64,000 nucleotides of DNA, from positions 62,001 through 126,000 of the forward strand of contig NZ_VRMJ01000008.1 of NCBI RefSeq assembly GCF_009832745.1, in the 5' to 3' direction. Below are positions 34,336-43,899 of this stretch, one piece after another. The notes below the pieces were generated by a model. It did not search any database. It was not told the origin of the DNA and worked only from the letters and a program-made list of their open reading frames with translations. The translations under genes and the position numbers were made by a program. Numbering within the stretch: position 1 is the stretch's first letter; every line of letters starts with the position of its first letter. The DNA comes from Polaribacter septentrionalilitoris. Its GTDB lineage: Bacteria > Bacteroidota > Bacteroidia > Flavobacteriales > Flavobacteriaceae.

Positions 34336-36882
34336 ATGAATTCCAAAACCCTACTCACGCCTAAAAAAAAGGTGACTAGGGAAGAAGCTTTACAAGCTTC
34401 TCTCTCTTATTTTAACAATGACGAACTTGCTGCAACTGTTTGGATTAACAAATACGCTTTAAAAGATTCTGATGGGAACTTATACGAAAGTTCGCCAAAT
34501 GATATGCATCATAGAATTGCCAAAGAAATTGCTCGAATTGAGCAGAAATATGATAATCCACTAACAGAAACAGAAATTTTTGAAGTCATTAAAAACTTTA
34601 AATACATAGTTCCTCAAGGAAGTCCAATGGCTGGAATAGGAAATCCGTTTCAAATAGCATCTCTTTCTAACTGTTTTGTAATTGGTAATGATGGAGATTC
34701 AGATTCTTATGGTGGCATTCTAAAAATAGATCAAGAACAAGTACAATTAATGAAACGTAGAGGTGGTGTTGGTCACGATTTATCACACATTCGTCCAAAA
34801 GGTTCTCCTGTTAAAAATTCCGCTTTAACATCAACAGGAATTGTTCCTTTTATGGAGCGTTATTCCAACTCTACAAGAGAAGTTGCTCAAGATGGTAGAA
34901 GAGGCGCTTTAATGTTATCGGTTTCTGTGAATCATCCAGATGCAGAAGATTTTATTGATGCCAAATTAGAACAAGGAAAAGTTACTGGAGCCAATGTTTC
35001 TGTAAGAATAGATGACGCTTTTATGAAAGCTGTAAAAGCGAATGAAAAGTACACGCAAAAATATCCAACATTTAGTAAAAATGCTTTGTATACAAAGGAG
35101 ATAGAAGCTACTAAAATTTGGAAAAAAATAGTCCATAATGCATGGAAATCAGCAGAACCAGGAATCTTGTTTTGGGATACCATTATCAATGAATCTGTGC
35201 CTGATTGTTATGCAGATTTAGGCTACAAAACAGTATCTACAAATCCTTGTGGAGAAATTCCTTTATGTCCTTATGATTCTTGTCGTTTGTTGGCAATCAA
35301 CTTATTTTCTTATGTAGAAGATCCGTTTACAGCACAAGCAAGTTTTAATTTTGATTTGTTTAAAAAACACATTGCCATAGCACAAAGAATGATGGATGAT
35401 ATCATCGATTTAGAACTAGAAAAAATTGATGGCATTTTAGCAAAGATTGATGCAGATCCAGAAGAGGATGACGTAAAAGCAACTGAGAAAAACTTATGGT
35501 TAAACATTAGACAAAAAGCTTATGAAGGCAGAAGAACTGGTATAGGAATTACTGCAGAAGGAGATATGTTGGCAGCGTTAAATATGAGATATGGAAGCGA
35601 AAAGGGAATCGATTTTTCAACCAAAGTTCATAAAACACTGGGTGTAGAAACCTATAGAGCATCCGTAAATTTAGCGAAAGAAAGAGGTGCTTTTTCAATT
35701 TTTGATGCAAAAAGAGAAAAAGAAAATCCGTTTATCTTACGATTAAAAGAAGCAGATAGCAAATTGTATTATGAAATGTTAGAGTATGGACGCAGAAATA
35801 TCGCCTTATTAACAATTGCACCTACAGGAACTACAAGTTTAATGACGCAAACTTCTTCTGGTATTGAACCTGTGTTTTTACCTGTCTACAAACGTAGAAA
35901 AAAAGTGAATCCGAATGATAAAGATATCCGTGTAGATTTTGTAGATGAAGTTGGTGATTCTTGGGAAGAATATGTGGTTTTTCATCATCGATTTAAACAA
36001 TGGATGCAAGTAAACGGAATAGATACCAGCAAGAATTATTCACAAGAAGAATTGAATAATTTGGTAAAAAAATCTCCTTATTACAAAGCAACCTCCAATG
36101 ACATCGACTGGTTGAGCAAAGTAACCATGCAAGGAGCTATTCAAAAATGGGTAGATCATTCTATAAGTGTTACTGTAAATTTACCAAATACGGTATCAGA
36201 AGACTTGGTGGGAGAATTGTATGTAAAAGCGTGGGAAGTAGGCTGTAAAGGAGTTACTGTGTATAGAGATGGTTCACGTTCTGGAGTGTTAATTTCTACG
36301 GATGATAAAAAGGAAGAAAAAACAACAGATAACTTTCCTAAAAATAGACCTGAAACTTTAGAAGCAGATGTGGTTCGTTTTCAAAATCAGAAAGAGAAAT
36401 GGATTGCTTTTGTAGGTCTAGTTGATGAGAAACCGTATGAAATTTTTACTGGTTTGGTTGATGATGAAGACGGAATTCTAATTCCAAGATGGGTAGAAAA
36501 AGGATTGATTATTAAAAGTAGAAATGAAGACGGAACATCGCGTTACGATTTTCAATATCAAAATAAAAGAGGATATAAAACAACTATTGAAGGGTTGTCG
36601 CACAAGTTCAATCCAGAATTCTGGAATTACGCAAAACTCATTTCAGGAACCTTACGTCATGGAATGCCAATTGATAAAGTAATTGATTTGATTCATAGTT
36701 TACAATTAGATAGTGCTTCTATAAATACTTGGAAAAACGGAGTGCAACGAGCTTTAAAACGTTATGTTGCAGACGGTACAAAAGCCAAAGGACAAACTTG
36801 TGACAATTGTAATTCTACAAAATTAATTTATCAAGAAGGTTGTTTAACTTGTAACGATTGCGGTTCTTCTAAATGTGGATAA
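34336..36882 (+). CDS. nrdJ: Adenosylcobalamin-dependent ribonucleotide reductase (class II)
   Basis: 848 residues. It reduces ribonucleotides to deoxyribonucleotides using B12, independent of oxygen. The active-site motif NPCGEIPLC is near residue 301, with the earlier redox cysteine in SLSNCFVI and the glycine/serine-rich IAPTGTTSLMTQTSSGIEP. The class II tail is ATVWINKYALKDSDG at the start and a C-terminal cysteine cluster (CDNCNSTKL...CLTCNDCGSSKCG) for metal binding and re-reduction. No ATP-cone allosteric domain is seen at the N-terminus and no small subunit gene adjoins it. Together with icmF it shows that the cell uses cobalamin. Confidence 0.94.
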   Translation: MNSKTLLTPKKKVTREEALQASLSYFNNDELAATVWINKYALKDSDGNLYESSPNDMHHRIAKEIARIEQKYDNPLTETEIFEVIKNFKYIVPQGSPMAGIGNPFQIASLSNCFVIGNDGDSDSYGGILKIDQEQVQLMKRRGGVGHDLSHIRPKGSPVKNSALTSTGIVPFMERYSNSTREVAQDGRRGALMLSVSVNHPDAEDFIDAKLEQGKVTGANVSVRIDDAFMKAVKANEKYTQKYPTFSKNALYTKEIEATKIWKKIVHNAWKSAEPGILFWDTIINESVPDCYADLGYKTVSTNPCGEIPLCPYDSCRLLAINLFSYVEDPFTAQASFNFDLFKKHIAIAQRMMDDIIDLELEKIDGILAKIDADPEEDDVKATEKNLWLNIRQKAYEGRRTGIGITAEGDMLAALNMRYGSEKGIDFSTKVHKTLGVETYRASVNLAKERGAFSIFDAKREKENPFILRLKEADSKLYYEMLEYGRRNIALLTIAPTGTTSLMTQTSSGIEPVFLPVYKRRKKVNPNDKDIRVDFVDEVGDSWEEYVVFHHRFKQWMQVNGIDTSKNYSQEELNNLVKKSPYYKATSNDIDWLSKVTMQGAIQKWVDHSISVTVNLPNTVSEDLVGELYVKAWEVGCKGVTVYRDGSRSGVLISTDDKKEEKTTDNFPKNRPETLEADVVRFQNQKEKWIAFVGLVDEKPYEIFTGLVDDEDGILIPRWVEKGLIIKSRNEDGTSRYDFQYQNKRGYKTTIEGLSHKFNPEFWNYAKLISGTLRHGMPIDKVIDLIHSLQLDSASINTWKNGVQRALKRYVADGTKAKGQTCDNCNSTKLIYQEGCLTCNDCGSSKCG

Positions 36883-36899
36883 TCGTTTTCTAACACTAA

Positions 36900-36937
36900 A
36901 AACTTCCAAAACAATAATTTGTTTTGGAGGTTTTTTT
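36900..36937 (+). terminator. Terminator of the ribonucleotide reductase gene
   Basis: CCAAAACA/TGTTTTGG stem extended by a further weaker pairing, 6-base loop, seven T. Confidence 0.85.
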
Positions 36938-36993
36938 ATGTTTAAGCTTAGTTATTATTTAAGCATAAAATCTTAGATAGTTTTTAGTAAAAG

Positions 36994-39738
36994 CTATTTT
37001 GCTTTATCGTACAGTTTTTTTAAATGAGGTATGCCATCAGTCATCCATTTAGGAGCTTCTTTATCCATTAAGTAGTGGTCAAAATATTGTTTCATTCTTA
37101 TCTGAAAATCTTTTTGATTGGCCTCTACTCTTAGATGATGTGGTTCTCCTGGATATGATAAGAAAATAACTTCTTTGCCTAACCTTCTTGCAGCGTTGTA
37201 AAATTCAAGACCTTGTGTCCAATCTACAGCACCATCAGCTGTTCCATGTAATATCATAAAAGGAACTTTAATCTTTTGCGCATGAAACATCGGGTTTTCT
37301 CGCTGATAAATTTCACGATGTGTCCATGGAGTAACACCTCTTCCCATTCTCACTTGTCCAATTTCCATAATACCAGCATGGTTGGTTCCTGTGTTTCCAT
37401 AAATATTATTGTAAAAACTTTCTAGATCTGTAGGTGGTGCTCCTGTTACTACACAAGCAAACATGTCTGTTTGTGTGAGTATAAATGAAGATTGATAACC
37501 ACCCCAACTATGTCCTTGTAACCCAATTTTTTTAGAATCTGCATAGCCTAAATCAATTACTTTTTGAGTTGCAGATGTGATACAGTCTAAAGAGCTTGTG
37601 CCTGGTTTTCCTACCTCGTAAACATTGTCTGGTTGAAAAAATAAATAACCATTACTAGCATAAGTAGAACCATGTGGACGGTCATCATAAGATGGCATAT
37701 AGTAACGGTGATGTCTATTAGACATTTTCTCGTAGAAATATACAACCATAGGATATTTTTTACCCTTTTCATAATCTGGAGGAAGCGTAAGTGTACCTTG
37801 CAATTTATCTCCTTTACTATTGGTATAGTCTATCAATACTTTAGAACCCCATTTGTATTCTTTTTGCTGAGGATTGGCATCAGTTAATCTTTTTGGTTTT
37901 TTAAATGAAAGTTTACTGATATAGTAATCTGGGAATGCTACAAAAGATTCTTTTGTAAACACAATCTTACCCGTATTTTCTGCTTTCATAATTCTAGTAA
38001 AAGCATAGTCATCAAAAAGTAATGATTTTGGTTTTTTACCCACTTTTAATTCATAAAAACCAGCCTTTTTTGTCCATTCTCCATAGGCATTTAAAAGTAG
38101 TGGTTCTTTGGTGTCTATATATGGATCATTAGTATTTAGGTTTTGGTATCTAAATCTAATTTCTTCTCTGTCTCCCAAGCCTTGAGTTATATTTTTAGCA
38201 GCAGAACCATCTAATTTTAACGACCACAAATCATATTTATGATTTAAGATAATAGAAGTACCATCTTTTGTCCATCCTGCTAAACCGTAAGGTGGTTTTT
38301 CATGAGGATAAGGATGTTCTAAGTTCATAAAGTTTACATCAGCAGCTTTAGAAATATTGGTTAATCTATTGTTTGTTAAATCTATGACATGAATAGCTGT
38401 GTCTTTTTGTACTGCGTAGTAATTTCCGTCTGGAGAATAGCCTAAAGGTCTTTTGATTAACTTAACCATAAGGTCACGTTTTCCAGTTTTTAGATTAACA
38501 CGATATAAATCTGCAGGAGATACTCCCCAATTAACATCATTAATGTAAGGTTTTGGGTTACTACCTAACCAATAGTCAGAGTTTCTTGAGAATAATAAAT
38601 TACGCATACTATCGTCAGTAAGTCTGGTAAATACATTATTTTTAAATTGGTATGATGCCCAATAGGTAAAGTTTCTATTTCTATTTGCTCTTCTTTTTTG
38701 TACAGAATTAATAGTTTCATCATTCCAATGAAAAACATCAAGATTCGCAATGGTATCTTTAGACATCTTTATTTTTTTCTCTTGTTCTTTAATTCCAAAC
38801 AAAACAAAACTACCATCGTTGCTAAATTGCAAGCGTCCTTTTTCACTAACTACAAAGTTTTTAGGGAAATTAGATGTTTTCTTAGTATTTAATGTCTTTT
38901 TGGTTGGAGTTTGATACACATTAGAGATTACTAAAAGCATATTGTCTCTCTGCTCTAAGGTATCTATTTTTTTGCCTTTTAATACTGCAATTTGAGTGCC
39001 TTTAGTTTCCCAATCTTTCTTGAGTACGTTTGCATCATCCCAAATAAGACTGCTGTACGTTTTTCTATCACTGTCTAAATTCTGTAGTTTGTTATTATTA
39101 AGGTCGTATACATACAAACCATTACCAACCATTTCAGCTGCATCTATAGTGTATGCAATATGTGTAGAGTTTTTGTTAAATGAAAATTCGTTAACATTAC
39201 CAAAGTTTAAAGTTGCTAGGGTTGTTAAATCTACAACAACCAAGTCGAGTCCTTTGTGTTTAGATTTATCACTTTCTGGTTTCTCTAGAGATATGGCAAA
39301 GTAGTTCCCATCTTCAGAAAATGTCATCGATTTTGCTCTTTTAAAACGAATAGAATCACCTGTAATAAGATTTCTTAACTCAGCTGTTCTTAATGCTTTC
39401 TTCCTTGACTTTTTTAGCTTTTTAGCAGTTTTTTTTGATGGCGAAATAAGATAGGCTGCCCATTTGCTGTTGCTAGAAAATGATGGCGAGCTTGCATAAG
39501 GAATGCGATAGCTAAAATCTGAAGTTGCAGCGGTTGTTTTTTTTATAAATAAAGTGTCATCACCTCCATTTGGTCTAAGACCATAGGTAAACCACTCTCC
39601 ATTCGAAGAAATTTTTGATGATACAATACGTTTCCATTTGCTGTAATCTTCTAGTTGAAGTACTTTGTCTTGAGCTGTACTTAAAGTGCTAAAGAAAAAT
39701 GCGAATACAATGCTTATAAATAAGAAGTTTTGTCTCAT
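36994..39738 (-). CDS. Secreted S9 family prolyl-oligopeptidase-type serine peptidase
   Basis: 914 residues. Signal peptide MRQNFLFISIVFAFFFSTLS-TAQ, then an N-terminal beta-propeller with repeated strand pairs to about residue 640 and a C-terminal alpha/beta hydrolase. The catalytic set is Ser in GLQGHSWGGYQ, Asp in HGTADGAVDW and His in PGEPHHLRVE. It cuts short peptides, typically after proline or as a dipeptidyl/acylaminoacyl peptidase, in the periplasm. It is monocistronic; no strict TAnnTTTG box was seen upstream. Confidence 0.92.
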   Translation of the reverse strand: MRQNFLFISIVFAFFFSTLSTAQDKVLQLEDYSKWKRIVSSKISSNGEWFTYGLRPNGGDDTLFIKKTTAATSDFSYRIPYASSPSFSSNSKWAAYLISPSKKTAKKLKKSRKKALRTAELRNLITGDSIRFKRAKSMTFSEDGNYFAISLEKPESDKSKHKGLDLVVVDLTTLATLNFGNVNEFSFNKNSTHIAYTIDAAEMVGNGLYVYDLNNNKLQNLDSDRKTYSSLIWDDANVLKKDWETKGTQIAVLKGKKIDTLEQRDNMLLVISNVYQTPTKKTLNTKKTSNFPKNFVVSEKGRLQFSNDGSFVLFGIKEQEKKIKMSKDTIANLDVFHWNDETINSVQKRRANRNRNFTYWASYQFKNNVFTRLTDDSMRNLLFSRNSDYWLGSNPKPYINDVNWGVSPADLYRVNLKTGKRDLMVKLIKRPLGYSPDGNYYAVQKDTAIHVIDLTNNRLTNISKAADVNFMNLEHPYPHEKPPYGLAGWTKDGTSIILNHKYDLWSLKLDGSAAKNITQGLGDREEIRFRYQNLNTNDPYIDTKEPLLLNAYGEWTKKAGFYELKVGKKPKSLLFDDYAFTRIMKAENTGKIVFTKESFVAFPDYYISKLSFKKPKRLTDANPQQKEYKWGSKVLIDYTNSKGDKLQGTLTLPPDYEKGKKYPMVVYFYEKMSNRHHRYYMPSYDDRPHGSTYASNGYLFFQPDNVYEVGKPGTSSLDCITSATQKVIDLGYADSKKIGLQGHSWGGYQSSFILTQTDMFACVVTGAPPTDLESFYNNIYGNTGTNHAGIMEIGQVRMGRGVTPWTHREIYQRENPMFHAQKIKVPFMILHGTADGAVDWTQGLEFYNAARRLGKEVIFLSYPGEPHHLRVEANQKDFQIRMKQYFDHYLMDKEAPKWMTDGIPHLKKLYDKAK

Positions 39739-40087
39739 GGTATTTTAAATATTGGTTAGTATAAATGCTACTTAATACTATATGTTATAATGTATTAATA
39801 GTTAAGTATTAAAACTAAGATAGTGTTTTTATGTTTAATATAACTTGTTGTTGTCAGTTGATAACTTTAGTATTATTTTTTTTAATTTTTTTTCAAGTTA
39901 CTATTAGTGCAATATTTACTGCTTCTTTTTAAGACTGGACAAGGACCACTAATTTGCCACTAAAAAATTTCATGGTTAGTAGATGAAAAAGTTCTAACGA
40001 AGTTCCATTACCATTTCAAATGCATAATATCAAAAAAACAAAACAATGTATTTGAATACTATACTAAGAGGTAGTTGTTTAATAGTA
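39739..40087. other. Intergenic region of about 350 bp, no gene seen
   Basis: AT-rich and without a plausible frame. It contains AATACTAT (40055-40062) and its inverse ATAGTATT (40082-40089) next to the stop of the MBL gene, a weak hairpin with a 19-base loop, and a few TAATACT/AGTATTA words near 39770-39815. The S9 peptidase promoter must lie at the left end. Confidence 0.5.
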
Positions 40088-41032
40088 TTATAGTTCGTAA
40101 TTATCACCTTCATTAGCAAACCTAAACCCTAATTTTTGAATTTCAATTTGTTCTTTGCTTCCTTTTTGTAAAGTAGGATTGGTATGATTAAAATGAATAA
40201 AAATAATTTTGTTCTTGGTAGCCAAAGTTTCATTTTTAAACAAGTTTATGGTTTCCTCAATAAAAGGATGAGGTACTTCAGACATGGCTCTTTTTACTTC
40301 ATTCTGATTTAAAAAAGCAGCATCTAAAAAAGCATAATCTACTTTTTTTACTTCTTCGATAATATTTCTTTTCCATTTGTGCCACTTGTCAATATCAGGA
40401 ATAAAAATTGCGCTTTTTTTAGTTCCTTTAATTTTATATCCCACAGTTTCAGAATATTCATCTCTGTGTGGTACTAAAAAAGGAGTTACTTTTAGATTGT
40501 TATTTAAAATAATGGTGGAATCATTTTGTAGACTTTTAAGTTTTATATTTTGTAAACTAACAAGTTGGTTCCAAGGTCCATTATTTTTTAGAAAACTGGT
40601 CATTTTGGGCATTGCATATATAGGAATATCCTTTTTTCCATAGGCTTCTCTTCCAAAATACATTAAACCTGTATAGTGTCCAATATGTGCATGGGTTAAA
40701 AAAACTCCGTCAATAAGAGTTTCTTTTTTTAAATGGTTTTGTTCTAAATCTGCCAATTGAGTATGCATATCTGGAGTGGCATCAAATAACCATTTTTGTC
40801 GATTTTCTAAATCAACTAAACCCAAAGAAACCACACTTTTTCTCTTGTTTGTACCATTATAAAAATTTGCACAACATTCTTTATGACAACCAATATGAGG
40901 ATAACCACCATCTTGAGCAATTCCTAAAATGGTAAGATATTGTTTGTGAGAAGTTATTATTGCCTCTTCTGTAGATTTCTTTTGACAAGAAATACAAGTG
41001 ATAAAAAGTAGAAAACTTAAAAAATATCTCAT
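40088..41032 (-). CDS. MBL-fold hydrolase lipoprotein, PqqB-like
   Basis: 314 residues with a lipoprotein signal (FITCISC, cysteine 16). The metallo-beta-lactamase fold has the metal motif T-H-A-H-I-G-H-Y-T-G-L, where the usual Asp of HxHxDH is Gly, plus later VPHRDEYSETVGY and FIHFNHTNP. The start LTILGIAQDGGYPHIGCHKECC resembles PqqB-like proteins. No other pqq genes are near and the protein is exported, so PQQ synthesis is unlikely. The substrate is unknown. It may be read from the BCAT side past the intervening terminator only weakly. Confidence 0.82.
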   Translation of the reverse strand: MRYFLSFLLFITCISCQKKSTEEAIITSHKQYLTILGIAQDGGYPHIGCHKECCANFYNGTNKRKSVVSLGLVDLENRQKWLFDATPDMHTQLADLEQNHLKKETLIDGVFLTHAHIGHYTGLMYFGREAYGKKDIPIYAMPKMTSFLKNNGPWNQLVSLQNIKLKSLQNDSTIILNNNLKVTPFLVPHRDEYSETVGYKIKGTKKSAIFIPDIDKWHKWKRNIIEEVKKVDYAFLDAAFLNQNEVKRAMSEVPHPFIEETINLFKNETLATKNKIIFIHFNHTNPTLQKGSKEQIEIQKLGFRFANEGDNYEL

Positions 41033-41082
41033 TGCTTATTAGTGAAATTAGAATCACTTTAAAGATATAAAAATCAAAGCAT

Positions 41083-41112
41083 AAAAAAAGCATCAAAATA
41101 AATTGATGCTTT
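41083..41112 (-). terminator. Terminator of ilvE
   Basis: AAAGCATCAA/TTGATGCTTT arms (10 bp) around a 6-base loop. On the minus strand they are followed by seven T. Confidence 0.82.
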
Positions 41113-41133
41113 CTTCTGTAAAATATGAGGTGA

Positions 41134-42192
41134 CTAAATTTCAACCATAACTCTCCAACCATAAGGGTCTTCAGCTTTATTGGTTTGAATGTCTGTAATT
41201 GCTTTTTTTAATGTTGATGCAAAAGGGCTCTCTAATTCTGGTAAATCATAGTCAGTTCCTTGATATCCAAAACCAGCAATTGGAGAAATTACAGCAGCAG
41301 TTCCTGCTCCAAACATTTCTTTTAAATTACCACTTTGAGCAGCAGAAATTACTTCTGAAACCGTAATTTTTCTCACTTCAACATCAATACCCATATCCTT
41401 AGCAATTTGAATGATACTTTTACGAGTAATTCCATCTAAAATTCTATCGTTAGTAGGACTCGTAATTAAGGTGTCACCAATTCTAATAAAGATATTCATA
41501 GCTCCAGCTTCTTCAATATATTCGTGAGAGTTATCATCCGTCCAAATTACTTGATTGTATCCTTTTTCGATTGCCAATTGTGTTGGGTAAAACTGAGCAG
41601 CATAATTACCTCCAGCTTTTGCAAAACCAACCCCGCCATTAGCAGCTCTTGCGTATTTTTCTTCAATCAATACTTTTACTTTACCTGCAAAATAAGCTCC
41701 AGAAGGAGCAGTACAAATAATAAATTTATACCCATCAGCAGGAGAAGCATGAAACCCTAATCCAGAAGCAAACATAAAAGGTCTAATGTATAAAGAGCTT
41801 CCATCATTGGTTGGTATCCAAGCATTATCAACTGCTAATAATTTTTTTAACCCATCCATAAAAATATCTTCAGGAATTTGAGGGATTACCAAACGTTCTG
41901 CAGATTTATTCAAACGCTTACAATTGTCTAAAGGTCTAAATAGCATGGTGTTTCCATCTGCATCTTTGTAGGCTTTCATACCCTCAAAAATAGATTGTCC
42001 GTAATGAAAAATCTTAGCAGAAGGATCTAAAGAAATAGGAGCATAAGGCTTAATAACAGGAGTCTGCCATTCACCATTTATAAAATCACATTCTAACATA
42101 TGGTCAGAATATACACTACCAAAAGGTAAGTTGTTAAAATCTACATTTTCAATGTTCGATTTTTCTACACGTTGAATCTCTATATGAGCCAT
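41134..42192 (-). CDS. ilvE: Branched-chain amino acid aminotransferase
   Basis: A PLP enzyme that exchanges amino groups between Leu/Ile/Val and 2-oxoglutarate. The 352-residue protein starts MAHIEIQRVEKS and is of the longer fold-type IV class II BCAT group. The PLP lysine lies in GGVGFAKAGGNYAAQF and the cofactor loop in FGAGTAAVISPI. ATG 42190-42192 is chosen: the nine-codon extension upstream begins at a TTG that is part of a TACATTTG promoter box. It is monocistronic. Confidence 0.95.
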   Translation of the reverse strand: MAHIEIQRVEKSNIENVDFNNLPFGSVYSDHMLECDFINGEWQTPVIKPYAPISLDPSAKIFHYGQSIFEGMKAYKDADGNTMLFRPLDNCKRLNKSAERLVIPQIPEDIFMDGLKKLLAVDNAWIPTNDGSSLYIRPFMFASGLGFHASPADGYKFIICTAPSGAYFAGKVKVLIEEKYARAANGGVGFAKAGGNYAAQFYPTQLAIEKGYNQVIWTDDNSHEYIEEAGAMNIFIRIGDTLITSPTNDRILDGITRKSIIQIAKDMGIDVEVRKITVSEVISAAQSGNLKEMFGAGTAAVISPIAGFGYQGTDYDLPELESPFASTLKKAITDIQTNKAEDPYGWRVMVEI

Positions 42193-42216
42193 CTCTATTA
42201 GTATTGAATTAAAGCA

Positions 42217-42224
42217 CAAATGTA
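42217..42224 (-). promoter_or_regulatory. -7 promoter box of ilvE
   Basis: TACATTTG on the minus strand, exact TAnnTTTG, 24 bases before the ATG. It contains the alternative TTG start and so helps decide the true one. Confidence 0.6.
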
Positions 42225-42257
42225 CATAAATTATTTATCTGATAATGTATGAAAACC

Positions 42258-42287
42258 TTGCTTTTCACAACGAATTATGTAACTTTG
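42258..42287 (+). promoter_or_regulatory. Promoter of the DUF4920/cytochrome/mnmD operon
   Basis: TTG (42258-42260), exactly 19 bases, then TAACTTTG (42280-42287), a full match to the Bacteroidota consensus, 26 bases before the ATG. Confidence 0.8.
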
Positions 42288-42313
42288 TAAGAACCACATA
42301 AAATCAATAAATT

Positions 42314-42820
42314 ATGAAATATTATATACAAATTTGTTTCGTTACTCTTTTTATTTTTTCTGCTTGTAAACAAGAAAAAAAAGAAGTAAAAGCTGAGGAT
42401 AAAGTTATTGCAGAAGTAAAGTACGATGCTTTTGGAACTAAAATTTCTTTGGATGAATTTATCAGTTCTGAAGAAATGTTGGCAAAGTTTAAAACCATGA
42501 AGGTTGGTGATACCGTTAATGTAAAGTTTGCCTCTGAAATTAAAGAAGTGTGTTCTAAAAAAGGATGTTGGATGAAATTACCTTTAGATAAAAATACTGA
42601 AACTATGGTGCGTTTCAAAGATTATGGTTTCTTTATGCCATTAGATTCTAAAGGAAGAGAAGTTATTGTAAACGGAAAAGCGTTTGTAAAAGAAACTTCT
42701 GTAAAAGAATTGCAACATTATGCAGAAGATGCAGGAAAATCTAAAGCTGAAATTGCACAAATAACAGAACCTAAAGTTGAGTTTGCTTTTGAAGCTGACG
42801 GTGTTTTAATGAAGGAATAA
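42314..42820 (+). CDS. DUF4920 family lipoprotein
   Basis: 168 residues with a lipoprotein signal (IFSAC, cysteine 17) and a Lys/Glu-rich linker. The DUF4920 domain follows: YDAFGTKISLDEFISSEEML, GDTVNVKFASEIKEVC and the strongly conserved C-S-K-K-G-C-W-M-K. The cysteine pair may bind metal or form a disulfide. The next gene's ATG overlaps its stop by one base. Function unknown; the heme-binding neighbour hints at a redox setting. Confidence 0.88.
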   Translation: MKYYIQICFVTLFIFSACKQEKKEVKAEDKVIAEVKYDAFGTKISLDEFISSEEMLAKFKTMKVGDTVNVKFASEIKEVCSKKGCWMKLPLDKNTETMVRFKDYGFFMPLDSKGREVIVNGKAFVKETSVKELQHYAEDAGKSKAEIAQITEPKVEFAFEADGVLMKE

Positions 42821-43242
42821 TGAGAAAAGTATTTTTTCTATTTTTTTTAGCCGCTTTATCTTCATGTAAAAAAGAGGCTTCTAAAGAAATTGTAATCATA
42901 GAAAAAAAAGTAGTAAAGCAGTCAGAAATGGCTGCTTTAATGCTTGAAATGTATAATACTAACTTAGAAAATAAAAAAAGGATACTTGAAGGAGAAAGTC
43001 CTACTCAATATCCCAAAGATTTTTCTAAAATTTATTCTGCAAAATTAACAGACTCTACAGATAGAAATGCGTCTTTTAATGCCTTTTCAGATTTCTATTT
43101 ATATACTTTAAAAAAAGTATATAATGCACCTAAAGATTCACTTAAGATTTACCACAATAATGCAGTAAATAGTTGTATATCTTGTCATGAAACTACATGT
43201 ATAGGCCCAATACCAAGAATTAAAAAATTATTGATAAAATAA
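42820..43242 (+). CDS. Small lipoprotein with a heme c motif
   Basis: 140 residues with a lipoprotein signal (AALSSC, cysteine 16). A single C-I-S-C-H heme c attachment site sits near the C-terminus (about residues 119-123), followed by ETTCIGPIPRIKKLLI. The helical body resembles the c-type heme family seen in Flavobacteria. It probably acts as a periplasmic electron carrier or sensor. It is translationally coupled to the DUF4920 gene. Confidence 0.8.
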   Translation: MRKVFFLFFLAALSSCKKEASKEIVIIEKKVVKQSEMAALMLEMYNTNLENKKRILEGESPTQYPKDFSKIYSAKLTDSTDRNASFNAFSDFYLYTLKKVYNAPKDSLKIYHNNAVNSCISCHETTCIGPIPRIKKLLIK

Positions 43243-43245
43243 CTT

Positions 43246-43899
43246 GTGAAAAGAGAAATACTTATAACTTCTGATGGATCTACCACAATTCATTTACCAG
43301 ATTGGAATGAACAATATCATTCTAAAAATGGGTCTATTAACGAGACCTATCATGTTTTTATAAAAAGTGGATTAAAGGAGGTTGTTGCTGATACAATCTC
43401 TCTGTTAGAAATTGGTTTTGGTACAGGATTAAATTGCTTTATCACTTATTTAGAACATCAAAAAAAAATAGATTATGTTGGTGTAGAAGCATATCCTGTA
43501 ACTCTAGAAGAAGTTGATAAAATGAATTTTATCTCAGTTTTAGGTGCAGAAAAAGAAAAACAAATTTTTACAAAAATGCACAATGTTTCTTGGGAAGAGA
43601 AACATCAAATTACAGATAATTTTTCACTATTAAAGAGAAAACAATTTTTTGAGGATATTAATGATGAAAATGCATTTCATCTTATTTATTTTGATGCATT
43701 TGGAGCACGAGTACAACCCCAATTATGGACAGTTTCTATTTTTGAAAAAATGTTTAAAGCACTTAAAAAAGACGGAATCCTAGTAACCTATTCTGCAAAA
43801 GGAAGTGTAAGAAGAGCAATGCAAGAAGTAGGTTTTAAAGTAGAGCGTTTGCCTGGACCTCCAGGTAAAAGAGAAATGTTAAGAGCAATTAAATTATGA
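43246..43899 (+). CDS. mnmD: tRNA U34 methyltransferase MnmD (stand-alone MnmC2-like domain)
   Basis: 217 residues. The SAM domain begins with LLEIGFGTGLNCFITYLEH near residue 49 and has LIYFDAFGARVQPQLWT, typical of the MnmC methyltransferase half without the FAD oxidase half. It methylates the aminomethyl group on wobble uridine of certain tRNAs. The start is GTG at 43246, 3 bases after the heme lipoprotein stop. The next small gene overlaps its stop by ATGA. Confidence 0.9.
   Translation: MKREILITSDGSTTIHLPDWNEQYHSKNGSINETYHVFIKSGLKEVVADTISLLEIGFGTGLNCFITYLEHQKKIDYVGVEAYPVTLEEVDKMNFISVLGAEKEKQIFTKMHNVSWEEKHQITDNFSLLKRKQFFEDINDENAFHLIYFDAFGARVQPQLWTVSIFEKMFKALKKDGILVTYSAKGSVRRAMQEVGFKVERLPGPPGKREMLRAIKL

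Noticed and set aside
40055..40089. Inverted AATACTAT/ATAGTATT as a terminator of the MBL gene
   Set aside because: The loop is 19 bases and no T run follows, so I list it only in the description of the gap.
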